Part shown: piece by piece, positions 52,661-61,260 of the stretch | Layout: each line of letters opens with the position of its first letter | Position numbering within the stretch: position 1 is the stretch's first letter | Source of the DNA: Candidatus Jordarchaeales archaeon | GTDB lineage: Archaea > Asgardarchaeota > Jordiarchaeia > Jordiarchaeales > Freyrarchaeaceae | DNA length: 64,000 nt | Direction of reading: 5' to 3' | NCBI GenBank assembly: GCA_038889235.1 | Contig: JAWAHN010000003.1 | Location: forward strand, 319,673-383,672 | Program-made: the position numbers and the translations under genes | The notes under the pieces: model-generated | Database searches by the model: none | What the model was told of the DNA's origin: nothing | The model's input: only the letters and a program-made list of their open reading frames with translations

Positions 52661-53683
52661 CTACAAGTCTCTTTGTGGTACTATGTCGCAGGCCGTGCAT
52701 TTGAGACACATTGTTCTGAACTTACGCGTGTCCAGTCCGGTCTCGTCGAGGACTTCCTTGTAGTTCACCGCGTGCCTTATCATCCTCTCTGCACTTGGTC
52801 TTCTAGCCTTGCCTCCAGTGGCCTCAGATAGTCTCTCAGCCACGGCAGGGTGGATGCTTAGGGGTCTAAGTGACGCCACGACACCCATCCACGCCAGGGC
52901 CCTTGCGCCCTCGTCTATAGACTGCTCTGGCTCGCCTAACCCAACTATTATGTTTGAGCAAACCTTGTTCTCTCCGAAGACCTCGACCGCGTACCTCACC
53001 ATTTCGAGGTTAACGTCGTAGTCTATGTCTGGGCAGACCCTTCTAAATGTTTCAGGGTCGTAGCTCTCAACGTTTATCTTTATCTCGTCCGCTCCAGCCT
53101 CGTAGAGCATGTCTATATGGCGCCGCTCTGTTACCAGTGGCTCAACCCCTATTGGGAGGCTGTCCCCGAAGTGCTCCCTTAGCGCCTTAACAACGCTAGC
53201 CATGTGCTTCACGCTTTCTTCCGGACTGTCAGGGACGCCTGTCGTGAGGGCTACCCCTTTGATTTTCTCCCTCACCCTATTGACTATTCTGACGACCACT
53301 TCTTCTCTCATCGTGCGTCTGTTGACGTGGGAGGAGAGAAGGGGAGTTACGCAGAAGCGGCAGTTGAAGCGGCACCTAGAGTCGAGGTTGAGGAACGCTT
53401 GCTCTGGGCAGTGGAGGACGCTCTCAACTTCGATCGCAGGGTAAAGCTCACCTTGGAAGAGTATCCCTTTTCTGGGGATGTACGAGCAAACGTTAGTGGT
53501 TGGCGAGATTTGGAGGCGGACGAGTCTGCCTTCGAAGCCGAAAAAGGCGCAGTCGATCCCAGCGGTTGGGCCGGCCGTTGAGCGGTCTGGCGTGTAGAGC
53601 AGCTGTTTCTTGTCCGCCACACGTATCATACCATGCTCTAAGAGTTTGGCTTTGAGCAGTGTTGCTTTTGGGACATCCAACAC
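52661..53683 (-). CDS. Radical SAM protein, probable lipoyl synthase component (LipS1-like)
   Basis: A 340-residue radical SAM enzyme. The cluster motif is SRCRFNCRFC (C104-x3-C108-x2-C111), followed by TPLLSSHVNRRTM, GVALTTGVPDSPEE and VGLGEPEQSIDEGARAL. A C-terminal CLKCTACD (C326, C329, C332) probably binds an auxiliary 4Fe-4S cluster that would supply sulfur. Biotin-synthase-like proteins of this shape in Thermococcus are LipS1/LipS2, which together insert the two sulfurs of lipoate. Here the gene is divergent from the second radical SAM gene across 64 bases and near lplA. Assigning S1 rather than S2 is tentative. Confidence 0.7.
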   Translation of the reverse strand: MLDVPKATLLKAKLLEHGMIRVADKKQLLYTPDRSTAGPTAGIDCAFFGFEGRLVRLQISPTTNVCSYIPRKGILFQGELYPAIEVESVLHCPEQAFLNLDSRCRFNCRFCVTPLLSSHVNRRTMREEVVVRIVNRVREKIKGVALTTGVPDSPEESVKHMASVVKALREHFGDSLPIGVEPLVTERRHIDMLYEAGADEIKINVESYDPETFRRVCPDIDYDVNLEMVRYAVEVFGENKVCSNIIVGLGEPEQSIDEGARALAWMGVVASLRPLSIHPAVAERLSEATGGKARRPSAERMIRHAVNYKEVLDETGLDTRKFRTMCLKCTACDIVPQRDL

Positions 53684-53747
53684 TTTACACCTTTCTCGTC
53701 AAAGTTTTATTCTTAGGGAGACTTGTTTAAGTGACCTGCGTGAACGG

Positions 53748-54779
53748 GTGAAGCCCTTGAAGAAAAACCTTGCGGAGATACTCGAGAAAGCCATCCAGAA
53801 GCCGTTGACGGCCGGTGAAGCTGAGCGGCTCCTAGCGGAGCGAGGGCACATAGACGATCTCCTAAGGGTGGCGAGGGAGGTGACTGAGGAGCAGGGGGGG
53901 AGAGTGTTAAAAGTTTACGCTCCATCCAAGCGTTTTCCGCCAATATCGGTGACGGGTGGGAGGTGCGAGCTTAACTGTGCACATTGCGGTGGACACTACC
54001 TTTCCCACATGATCCCAGCCGAGACGCCTGAGAGACTTTACGAGGTTTGCGTCGGCCTTTACGAGAAGGGGGCTGTGGGCTGCCTTATAAGTGGGGGGAG
54101 CACTAGTGGAGGGTACGTTCCTCTTGGACCCTTTATCGGGGCGATTAGGAGAGTTAAGGCTGAAACGGGCTTGATTTTGAACGTCCACACGGGGCTTGTG
54201 GACGACGTGCTTGCAAGGCAGCTGGCTGAGGCTGGGGTGGATGTGGTTTCTCTGGACGTTGTAGGTGACACTGAGACTGTGAGGGCGGTTTACGGGCTTG
54301 ACAGGAGGGCTGAAGACTACTTTGAAGCTTTGCACAGGCATGTTAAGGCAGGTTTAAAGCACGTTGTACCCCACATATGCGTCGGGCTGCACTATGGGGA
54401 GTTGAGAGGGGAGTTAAAGGCGCTTGAGGCTGTTAAGTCTGTGAAGCCGAAGAAGCTTGTGTTCATAGTTCTCACTCCGACTAAGGGGACCCGGATGGAG
54501 GGTGTCGCGCCTCCGAGCCCGCTGGACGTGGTGAAGGTCATGGCTGTTGCGAGGCTCGTGATGAAGGACACGAAGATAATTTTGGGGTGCATGAGGCCGG
54601 CTGGAAGGGTGAGGGAGAAGCTCGACGTGCTCGCGCTGGACGTCGTAGACGGAATTGTTCTGCCTGTGAGGGAGGCGGTTAGGGAGGCCGAGAGAAGGGG
54701 GTTCGCCGTTGAGAAGCTTGAGTCTTGTTGCGCTATTCCACAAGAGCTTGAGGTTGCGGCCAGCCGGAAGGGCTACTAG
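53748..54779 (+). CDS. Radical SAM protein, probable lipoyl synthase component (LipS2-like)
   Basis: A 343-residue radical SAM protein with GGRCELNCAHCGGHYLSHMI (C73-x3-C77-x2-C80), GCLISGGSTSGGYVPL, ILNVHTGLVDD and a late Cys pair in LESCCAIPQELE that may bind a second cluster. The GGHYL.HMIP segment is characteristic of archaeal biotin-synthase-like proteins shown in Thermococcus to be lipoyl synthase partners. GTG 53748 is the only in-frame start after the shared promoter region; the open frame back to 53610 runs antisense into the divergent radical SAM gene. It converges with the hydrolase gene (4-base overlap). Confidence 0.7.
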   Translation: MKPLKKNLAEILEKAIQKPLTAGEAERLLAERGHIDDLLRVAREVTEEQGGRVLKVYAPSKRFPPISVTGGRCELNCAHCGGHYLSHMIPAETPERLYEVCVGLYEKGAVGCLISGGSTSGGYVPLGPFIGAIRRVKAETGLILNVHTGLVDDVLARQLAEAGVDVVSLDVVGDTETVRAVYGLDRRAEDYFEALHRHVKAGLKHVVPHICVGLHYGELRGELKALEAVKSVKPKKLVFIVLTPTKGTRMEGVAPPSPLDVVKVMAVARLVMKDTKIILGCMRPAGRVREKLDVLALDVVDGIVLPVREAVREAERRGFAVEKLESCCAIPQELEVAASRKGY

Positions 54780-55528
54780 ATGTTTCTCTCAACCCAGCTT
54801 AGGATTCCCTTCACGGCCTCCCTGTTCCCTCTGACGTGGTGCCCAACTCCCTTTACGATCAGCATGTCTTTAGGGGGCCTAGCTGCCTCAAATAACTTGT
54901 ATGCTTCTTCCACGGGGAAGATCTCGTCTTCCTCACCGTGGACTACCAGTAGGGGCTTCGGGGAGACCTTGTGTATGAACAGCTTCGGGTTTAGCTCCCT
55001 TAGGTCTCGCTCTAGGTTCTCCAGCCATTTGTCTCCAAGCCTTATTATTCCCGCGGAGCCAGCCAGTCTGACCCCTTCCCGGAGCATTTGAGCGAAGCGC
55101 TCTGTGTCGTAGGGGCATGAGCAGCATGCGAAGCCACTCACCCTGCCGTCTGTTGCAGCGACGCTCGCAGCAGCTATGGCGCCCATGCTGAAGGCGACGA
55201 CGAAAAACTTGTTTAAGCTAGTCTCTCCGAGCGAGGAGATGTAACTTATCACGTCGCGCAGGTTCTTGGACCACGATGAGAGGGAGAAGTAGCCGCCGCT
55301 TCCAACAGTACCCTGAAAGTTGAATATGACGCTTACGAAGCCCTTGCTGGCAAACTCCTCCGCTAAAGTCGAGTAACCTTTCTCCTCCACCGGTCTTGCC
55401 TCACGCGGCAAACCGTGGCAGAAGCACACGGCAACCTCCTTAGCGCCTTCGCCGGGTAAGTATATGGCTCCTCTGAGAGGTATTCCTCCGCTAGAGACCG
55501 AGAAGGGTTTAACCTTCAAATGGGCCAC
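54776..55528 (-). CDS. Alpha/beta hydrolase
   Basis: A 250-residue serine hydrolase with the nucleophile elbow VVAFSMGAIAA (A-x-S-x-G), the acid in VVHGEEDEIFPVEEA and the His in VKGVGHHVRGN. CFCHGLPREARP supplies the oxyanion loop. It resembles dienelactone-hydrolase/acylaminoacyl-peptidase-like esterases; the substrate is unknown. Its 3' end overlaps the convergent radical SAM gene by four bases. A TTTAAAC-type promoter may lie just upstream of 55528. Confidence 0.85.
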   Translation of the reverse strand: MAHLKVKPFSVSSGGIPLRGAIYLPGEGAKEVAVCFCHGLPREARPVEEKGYSTLAEEFASKGFVSVIFNFQGTVGSGGYFSLSSWSKNLRDVISYISSLGETSLNKFFVVAFSMGAIAAASVAATDGRVSGFACCSCPYDTERFAQMLREGVRLAGSAGIIRLGDKWLENLERDLRELNPKLFIHKVSPKPLLVVHGEEDEIFPVEEAYKLFEAARPPKDMLIVKGVGHHVRGNREAVKGILSWVERNI

Positions 55529-55598
55529 CGGGCTTCTAGCGATAACGGCTTAGTTTTAGTTCAAGGTTTAAAGGCGGTTAAAAGATTTCTCCTTCACT

Positions 55599-57869
55599 TT
55601 AGACCACATCTACTTGTCTTTCACTAATGGTTTGCGGCTTTTTCTTCACCAGTGATTCCACGAAATCTTCTATTACCTTGCCGTAGAATCTTACCGCTCC
55701 TTCTTGCACCGAGACTGTTGCAACTGGCGGGTTTTCCGCGTCTACTGGGGCTATTAAGACCTCTTTGTCGTCGATCACCAGGCCCCAGAACGCCGCCTCC
55801 CTGCACCAGTAAATTTCCACGTTGTCTAGCAAAGCAAGCTCTCTCAAGATAGGGAGTTCCACAGCCACTTGAACAGCTATCTTCACTTTCACATCGCTTC
55901 TCACCTGCTTAACAGCTTCTAGGACCTCGTTGTGAGGCTGGGGGAGGACCAGTGTAACAGACTTCTTAGCCCGACCCAGCATTCCGGCCATGTGCTTGGC
56001 TATGGAGTTTTTCCCTACAATCGTCCACGTGCCGCTGTACACTGGAGCAACTTCTAACGAGCTGTTCCACACGTCCTCCAGCGTTTTAACGCCATCCTCC
56101 ATCCTGGAGACGACATCCTCCATGGCATTCTCGGTCCTTTTGCCTGCTTCCTCTAGGCTGCCCGCCGCGGCTTCGAGATCGCGCACCGCTTTTTGGTTGA
56201 TTGCCCCCACTCTTTCGGAGATCTTCCTTTTAACTTCCACAAGTTTATCGCTTTGCTCTCTTCTCAAGTCCTTAACGAGAGCCTCGCCCTTCATATCGTA
56301 CTCGTGCAGCCTCTCTTGAATAGTCTGCGATAGTTTCCTACGCAGGATTAGCGCACTGAACTCTAGAAGCTTGACGGCTTCGGCGACGCTCTTCGTGTAG
56401 GATGACAGGAGGTCTATTACCTCCTTCGCGTATGACGAAAGGGAGGCCACAAGACTCCTAGTTAGGTTCTTGAACTCGTCGCGCATAAATGATAGCACCG
56501 CGTTTGTCGTGTCCTCGCAGCTCCTAGTGCTTCTTAGGAGTGAAGAGTTTATTTCGTCAGTGACCTTTGATTCGAAAAGTTCCGGGAACACGCCAAGCCT
56601 ATCTTCGATATCCCTCTTGATAGATTGGAGAGCGTTCTTCAGGTTTTCCTGCTCCTCGTTGATTGTGCTGGTAACATTCTTTACTACTTCATCTTCAACG
56701 GTTCTCAAAGTGTCAGCTTCGATGGCCAGTATTTCGTTGTAACTTTCTTGAACAGAGGTCGCCAGCTTTAACAGCTCACGTGACCAAGCTTCCAGGGCCG
56801 ACTTGATCCTGGAAATGCCAGACGACCCGAAAAAGGACGTTTTAATATTGCTGATGAATTCCAGCTCCTTTGCCACGACTAGTGCCCTACTGACTAGCTC
56901 GTTGAGTTTAGAGTGGAGGACTTTAAAGGCTTCAAGCTCCCTCCGGATTCCGCTGGCAACGGTTTGCACGAACTTTCTACTGCCGGATTGGAGGAGGCTG
57001 CTTACCCTAACAGCGACCCCTTCAACTAGCCAGCTCGCATCAACCTCGCACTTCTCGGTGAACGCCCTCAGCTGCTTCATCTCCTCTCCTATGGTTTTCC
57101 CGAGAAACTGCACCAGTTCTTCGACAACCCTGACGTGGTTTTTGTAGTGGTTTTCAAGCAATGCCTCCATGTGCGCTGCAAGCTGGTCCAATCTTCTAGA
57201 AACCTCGTTCTGGAGGGCCCCTATGAGCTTTATTTGAGCATCAACCACAGCGCGCACGCTGCCGTCAACACGCTTTAAAAACTCTTGCGTCATCTCAGAA
57301 AGGGAGACAGCATTCCCCTCAAAACGGTCAACTTCCACCATTTTAACCATTGAAGTTGACAAGAAAGAGCTTAGTAACTCCTCTACTGAAACGGCAACCC
57401 CCCTTAAGACGTCACTACCCTCCTCAACAAATTTCGCATATCTCTTCGCTACAGAATCCATCAGAGAAGCCATGTCACCAGACGTACCCTCAAGCTCAAC
57501 CGATATACATGAAGCAACCTGCTTCGAAAGCTCACGAAGGCGCTTAGAGGCCTCCTCGAAGTAAGAGGAAACCTCGCCCTTGAGAGCGTTTATCTCCCCC
57601 AAAGTCCTCTCGTAAAGTTCTATGAAAAGTTCTAAGAAGGGTGTGAGCGCCACATAACGGTCGACAACTGCTGGAAGTTTGCGCAGAAAGCCACGCTCAA
57701 CAAGTCGGTCGACAACGTCTCTAACAGACTCGTAGGGAAGTGACAGGTGAGAGGCCAAGTCGTATACCGAAAATTCGCCCAGAGAAAGTGCAACAAGATA
57801 AACGTTAACTTCACTTTCACTAAGGCCAAACTGTCCCAACAACTCTTTTGAAACTATTTTCAGAGGCAT
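55599..57869 (-). CDS. Giant TrmB-like regulator with long coiled coil
   Basis: A 756-residue protein of three parts. Residues 1-80 are a TrmB-type winged helix (LLGQFGLSESEVNVYLVALS, VRDVVDRLVERGFLRKL). Residues about 85-625 are almost entirely alpha-helical with heptad-like patterns (KRLRELSKQV; LKNALQSIKRDIEDRL; RKISERVGAINQ), reminiscent of chemoreceptor or SMC coiled coils. Residues about 630-750 (YSGTWTIVGKNSIAKHMAGM, VTLVLPQPHNEVLEAV) match the PLD-like effector domain usually attached right after the TrmB helix. Normal TrmB proteins have about 250-350 residues, so roughly 500 residues are inserted. Multimeric DNA bridging or signal transduction is an inference. Confidence 0.8.
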   Translation of the reverse strand: MPLKIVSKELLGQFGLSESEVNVYLVALSLGEFSVYDLASHLSLPYESVRDVVDRLVERGFLRKLPAVVDRYVALTPFLELFIELYERTLGEINALKGEVSSYFEEASKRLRELSKQVASCISVELEGTSGDMASLMDSVAKRYAKFVEEGSDVLRGVAVSVEELLSSFLSTSMVKMVEVDRFEGNAVSLSEMTQEFLKRVDGSVRAVVDAQIKLIGALQNEVSRRLDQLAAHMEALLENHYKNHVRVVEELVQFLGKTIGEEMKQLRAFTEKCEVDASWLVEGVAVRVSSLLQSGSRKFVQTVASGIRRELEAFKVLHSKLNELVSRALVVAKELEFISNIKTSFFGSSGISRIKSALEAWSRELLKLATSVQESYNEILAIEADTLRTVEDEVVKNVTSTINEEQENLKNALQSIKRDIEDRLGVFPELFESKVTDEINSSLLRSTRSCEDTTNAVLSFMRDEFKNLTRSLVASLSSYAKEVIDLLSSYTKSVAEAVKLLEFSALILRRKLSQTIQERLHEYDMKGEALVKDLRREQSDKLVEVKRKISERVGAINQKAVRDLEAAAGSLEEAGKRTENAMEDVVSRMEDGVKTLEDVWNSSLEVAPVYSGTWTIVGKNSIAKHMAGMLGRAKKSVTLVLPQPHNEVLEAVKQVRSDVKVKIAVQVAVELPILRELALLDNVEIYWCREAAFWGLVIDDKEVLIAPVDAENPPVATVSVQEGAVRFYGKVIEDFVESLVKKKPQTISERQVDVV

Positions 57870-58174
57870 CCCCTTTCCCGCCTGAAGAATTCACTAATTA
57901 ATTATGGATTTTTCAAAATAATTAATCTTTTTCGGTAAAAATCGCATTGGCCTCATCGCCATCTTTGGAGAGAACAAGGAGGAGGGGGAGGAGGGCGTGT
58001 TGGGAGGAGGGGAGAGATTCCGGCTCGGCCGGTTAAAACTTTTAAGCAGTGTGGCATATAAATTTTTTCATAAAAGCATTACCATTGTTAAAAACATTCA
58101 TTATTTGAAGACCAGAAATTGAATAAATCGCAATAACCATTTAATTTGCAACCAGGATAACGAATTAAAGTTGA
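57870..58174. other. Intergenic region with polypurine tract
   Basis: About 300 bases upstream of the TrmB-like gene. Segment 57977-58012 is a G/A tract (GGAGGAGGGGGAGGAGGG and GGGAGGAGGGG) like that at 51541-51634. The sequence around 58022-58034 (CGGCTCGGCCGG) is GC-palindromic, and the rest is AT-rich. No gene recognised. Confidence 0.5.
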
Positions 58175-58864
58175 TTAGTCAGCCAGGCTGTTTGCCCGCT
58201 GCTGCTCCTCTGTGCTGTTTATGTGGAAGCCGCAGACAGAGCAGTAAACGGGATTGGAGCGGAACTCTGCCTTGCAGTTTGGGCATATAGTTTTAACTGT
58301 GCCCCCGTCTAGTAGTTCCACGGTGTTTCTGCGCTTCGATGTGAGTATTTTCGACGTGTAAGCGCCTAGTCCTAGAGCTAGGACAGCGAAGAGGTATCCT
58401 GTGGTGTAAGTTATGATGGGGTTTGCTTGCATGAGTGTTAGGAGGAGCCAGGTGTATGTGTGCCTTGTGCTAAGCCCCCAGAGGAACACGAATGTGATGA
58501 AAAGAAGGGTGAGCGACGATGACTTGAGTGTGCCTTTAGGGTCATTGGAGAGCGCGGCGAGTATGAAGCTGGTTGAGAACCAGAGGAACATGACTGGTAT
58601 TCTGAAGTCGAGCTCCGCTAAGTAGTAGAGAGGGATGTTGTGGAGGAGAGCTGTCGGTGGGACGGGCTTGTAGTTGAAGGCAGTTGACAGGGCGACCTGT
58701 ATAACGCTAATAAGCCTGCCAGAGAAGTCGTAGCCGTAGATTGGCTGGGAGAAAAGGCTTAGCTCGATGTTGAAGAGGAAGTTTATGGCTAGGAGGACGA
58801 AGGATGTGGCGAGTATGGGTTCGAAATCTTTGACTTGTTGTTGGATGTTTTTCATGGAGCTCAC
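58175..58864 (-). CDS. Membrane protein with C-terminal zinc ribbon
   Basis: A 229-residue protein with about five transmembrane helices (residues 17-37, 48-65, 88-106, 116-132, 150-168) and a cytoplasmic zinc ribbon near residues 192-212 (CPNCKAEFRSNPVYCSVCG). Its function is unknown. It is the last gene of a probable leftward operon with the tRNA-binding protein, geranylgeranyl reductase and ferredoxin. It shares its architecture, but not visible sequence, with the 44606-46132 protein. Confidence 0.7.
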   Translation of the reverse strand: MSSMKNIQQQVKDFEPILATSFVLLAINFLFNIELSLFSQPIYGYDFSGRLISVIQVALSTAFNYKPVPPTALLHNIPLYYLAELDFRIPVMFLWFSTSFILAALSNDPKGTLKSSSLTLLFITFVFLWGLSTRHTYTWLLLTLMQANPIITYTTGYLFAVLALGLGAYTSKILTSKRRNTVELLDGGTVKTICPNCKAEFRSNPVYCSVCGFHINSTEEQQRANSLAD

Positions 58865-58914
58865 CGGTTTGCTGTGACTCGAGAGAGGGGGTTGCTGGAC
58901 ATTTTTAGTGCCGT

Positions 58915-59241
58915 CTACCGGACTCTGGTTCCTGGGGGGACGTCTTCTTCGACCGTTAGGGGGACTGGTCTTCCGTTGACGTCCGCTGCGAGAAGCATGC
59001 CTCTCGACTCGACTCCCATGAACTTTTTCGGCTCAAGGTTTGCGAGTACTACCACCTTCTTCCCCACAATGCTCTCGGGGGGTATATACTCCGCGATTCC
59101 CGCCACAATTTGTCTAGGCTCGTTTTCCCCTATGTCAACTAGTAGTTTCACGAGCTTTCTTGAGGACGCCACTTTCTCCGCTTTGACCACCTTGCCTACA
59201 CGGATGTCCATTTTCGCGAAGTCTTCCAGTGAGACGGTCAA
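58915..59241 (-). CDS. tRNA-binding domain protein (MetRS beta/C-terminal-like)
   Basis: A 108-residue OB-fold protein of the EMAP-II/Arc1p/CsaA type. It has FAKMDIRVGKVVKAEKVASS, LLVDIGENEPRQIVAGIAEY, GKKVVVLANLEPKKFMGVES and RGMLLAADVNG, the full family signature. In many archaea this is a free-standing homolog of the methionyl-tRNA synthetase C-terminal domain that improves tRNA binding. It starts 13 bases after the geranylgeranyl reductase stop, indicating co-transcription. Confidence 0.92.
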   Translation of the reverse strand: MTVSLEDFAKMDIRVGKVVKAEKVASSRKLVKLLVDIGENEPRQIVAGIAEYIPPESIVGKKVVVLANLEPKKFMGVESRGMLLAADVNGRPVPLTVEEDVPPGTRVR

Positions 59242-59254
59242 CCAACATCCTCCT

Positions 59255-60469
59255 CTACTGCACTAGCTGCAGCTTTCTCAACTCGTTGAGCAGCTTTAGG
59301 AGCTTGACATTCCCCTTAGCGGCGGCTCTTAGAACGACGCCTATCTTCTTCCCGGCTGTTAGCTCTACCACGTTCTCGCCTGTAAGTACTTTTGCCAACT
59401 CGTCCAGGACCTCGTCGTCTGTTTCCTCGAGAAGGTTTCTAAGAGCCAGCATCTGGCTGAACTCGTGCCCATACTTCTCTCTCCAGAGGACCTCGTACTT
59501 CGAGAGGGCTTTCTCGCTCACATCCCCTTTCTCTATGCATTCCATCGCCACTTTTCCAGCTATGCTGCCGCAAACTATAGCGTACCCCATGCCACCCCCA
59601 GTTATCGGGTGAACTTGCCCAGCCGCATCACCCACAAGCATAAGTCCGTCGGCGACGTTCTTGGCGTTGGGGCCTCCTAGGGGTATTGCTCCAACCCTGA
59701 ACTCGATCGGCTTCGCATTCTTGCAAAGCTCTTTTCCGCGCGGGTTATTCTTTATGAAGTCCATTAGGTATTCGTACGCGGTTTTCTCTCCCATTCCGGC
59801 TCCTATCCCTATTCCAACATTAGCCCTGTTCTCGCTCTTGGGGAAAACCCAGATGTACCCTCTCGGTGCAACTTTACGTCCGAGGTAAAACTCCATGAGG
59901 TCGACGTCCTCTATGTGGACTCCAACCATTTCGAACTGAGCGCTAACGTCTAGGTCCCGTGGCTTAATGAACTTCCTCAGCCCCGAGATTCGAGCAACCG
60001 TGCTGTTGACACCGTCAGCTCCAACGACCACCTCCCCCCGTACTTCAACCTTGTTCCCGAAGTAGCGTGCCACGACACCGGAGACCTTGCCATCTTCGTA
60101 AATTAAGTCGACTACGTTTGCGCCAACCATCACATCGGCCCCAAGCTCGCATGCGCGTGCAAGAAGCTCCTTGTCGAAAACACGTCTGTCGACGATATAC
60201 CCTTCAACCTCACTTTTGGCGTAGACCACTGGTGTCAAGTTTGGACTGAAAATCTTGAACCCCCTGATAGGGTTCACTATGGCTCTCTTGGGAATATCTA
60301 TCTCGGCTATGCTTGGACCTGTCTTACCGATGGCCTCGCCACAGTGGACAGGGACTCCCACGTTCGTCTTTCTTTCAAGTATTACAACCTTGCCGCCGGC
60401 TTTAAGGGCGGATATTGCTGTCGACGTGCCACCTGGCCCAGCACCAACAACAACCAAGTCGTACTTCAT
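59255..60469 (-). CDS. Geranylgeranyl reductase (digeranylgeranylglycerophospholipid reductase)
   Basis: An FAD enzyme that hydrogenates the isoprenoid chains of archaeal membrane lipids. The 404-residue protein has KYDLVVVGAGPGGTSTAISA, the PVHCGEAIGKTG loop, VGADGVNSTVARISGL, and LMLVGDAAGQVHPITGGGMG for FAD. The RANVGIGIGAGM segment is normal for the family. I use ATG 60469 with GGAGGGGGA 4-5 bases upstream; the frame to 60484 adds five residues over the ribosome binding site. A ferredoxin gene ends 16 bases upstream and probably supplies its electrons. Confidence 0.92.
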   Translation of the reverse strand: MKYDLVVVGAGPGGTSTAISALKAGGKVVILERKTNVGVPVHCGEAIGKTGPSIAEIDIPKRAIVNPIRGFKIFSPNLTPVVYAKSEVEGYIVDRRVFDKELLARACELGADVMVGANVVDLIYEDGKVSGVVARYFGNKVEVRGEVVVGADGVNSTVARISGLRKFIKPRDLDVSAQFEMVGVHIEDVDLMEFYLGRKVAPRGYIWVFPKSENRANVGIGIGAGMGEKTAYEYLMDFIKNNPRGKELCKNAKPIEFRVGAIPLGGPNAKNVADGLMLVGDAAGQVHPITGGGMGYAIVCGSIAGKVAMECIEKGDVSEKALSKYEVLWREKYGHEFSQMLALRNLLEETDDEVLDELAKVLTGENVVELTAGKKIGVVLRAAAKGNVKLLKLLNELRKLQLVQ

Positions 60470-60485
60470 ACATTCCCCCTCCAAA

Positions 60486-60659
60486 CTACTTAGACTCGAC
60501 GGTTATCGCTCCAACCGGGCACACGCCCGCGCAGACGCCACAGTCATTACAGAGCTCGCTGTTCACAGTTAACCCCCTTTCGGAAACACTTATAGCTCCT
60601 CTAGGACACACGCTTGCGCATCCGGAACAAACTCCACAAAGCTCATCATTGACCCTCAA
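60486..60659 (-). CDS. 2[4Fe-4S] ferredoxin
   Basis: A 57-residue protein from TTG 60659 (GGAGG 7 bases upstream) to TAG 60486-60488. It has two complete cluster motifs, CGVCSGCASVCPRGAI and CNDCGVCAGVCPVGAI, each C-x2-C-x2-C-x3-C-P, arranged as an internal duplication. It is immediately upstream of, and on the same strand as, geranylgeranyl reductase. In methanogens a neighbouring ferredoxin is the known electron donor of this reductase, which makes that role likely here. It is shorter than 60 codons and easily missed. Confidence 0.9.
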   Translation of the reverse strand: MRVNDELCGVCSGCASVCPRGAISVSERGLTVNSELCNDCGVCAGVCPVGAITVESK

Positions 60660-60778
60660 GCGGAACCCTCCATATGCTAAGGACGCGAAAACGTTAACGG
60701 CAAAACCATTAGATTAGCTATCCTTATAAAGGATTCCCGGGAGGCGGTGGGGGAACAAAATAAAAAGAGGGAGTTTTA

Positions 60779-61120
60779 TTATGCTTGGGCACCCCTAGCC
60801 ATCGCGTACAAGCCGAAGAGCCCTAGTATTAAGCACGCTGCAACCACGACGTCGGAGTAGTAGACGTATATCGTGTTTCCTGTTGGTAGCACGTTGTTGA
60901 GGAAGAAGCCACCGTACTGCGCCTTTATCGCCCATATAACGGTGTCCATTCTTGTAACAGTGCCATACATTGTCGGAATCTCTATTATTGGGGGCAGTAT
61001 TCCGAGGTCGACCATTGTGGTAATGTTGTAGATTAAGTGCTGCTGGGAGTATGCCATGAAGAATAGAATTGCGGCTACAAGAATCATTAGTAAACCTGTG
61101 AGGACCATTCCAGCTTTCAA
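60779..61120 (-). CDS. Small two-helix membrane protein
   Basis: A 113-residue protein with a transmembrane helix at residues 5-24 (MVLTGLLMILVAAILFFMAY) and another at 88-106 (DVVVAACLILGLFGLYAMA). A roughly 60-residue loop between them is probably outside the cell. No family recognised. An AT-rich promoter-like segment (TTAATAAACATTTA region) lies just upstream at 61150-61185. Confidence 0.65.
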   Translation of the reverse strand: MKAGMVLTGLLMILVAAILFFMAYSQQHLIYNITTMVDLGILPPIIEIPTMYGTVTRMDTVIWAIKAQYGGFFLNNVLPTGNTIYVYYSDVVVAACLILGLFGLYAMARGAQA

Positions 61121-61260
61121 GAGAACACTCTCCTCCCAAACCCCTTGCCTAATTAAAGAGTAAGTAAATGTTTATTAACCTTTTTATGAGGGCAGTTCAC
61201 GGTTTGAGCGAGGCGACGAATTTTGAGGCGTTAGTAATTCAAAACATGAGGGGGCCCGGT

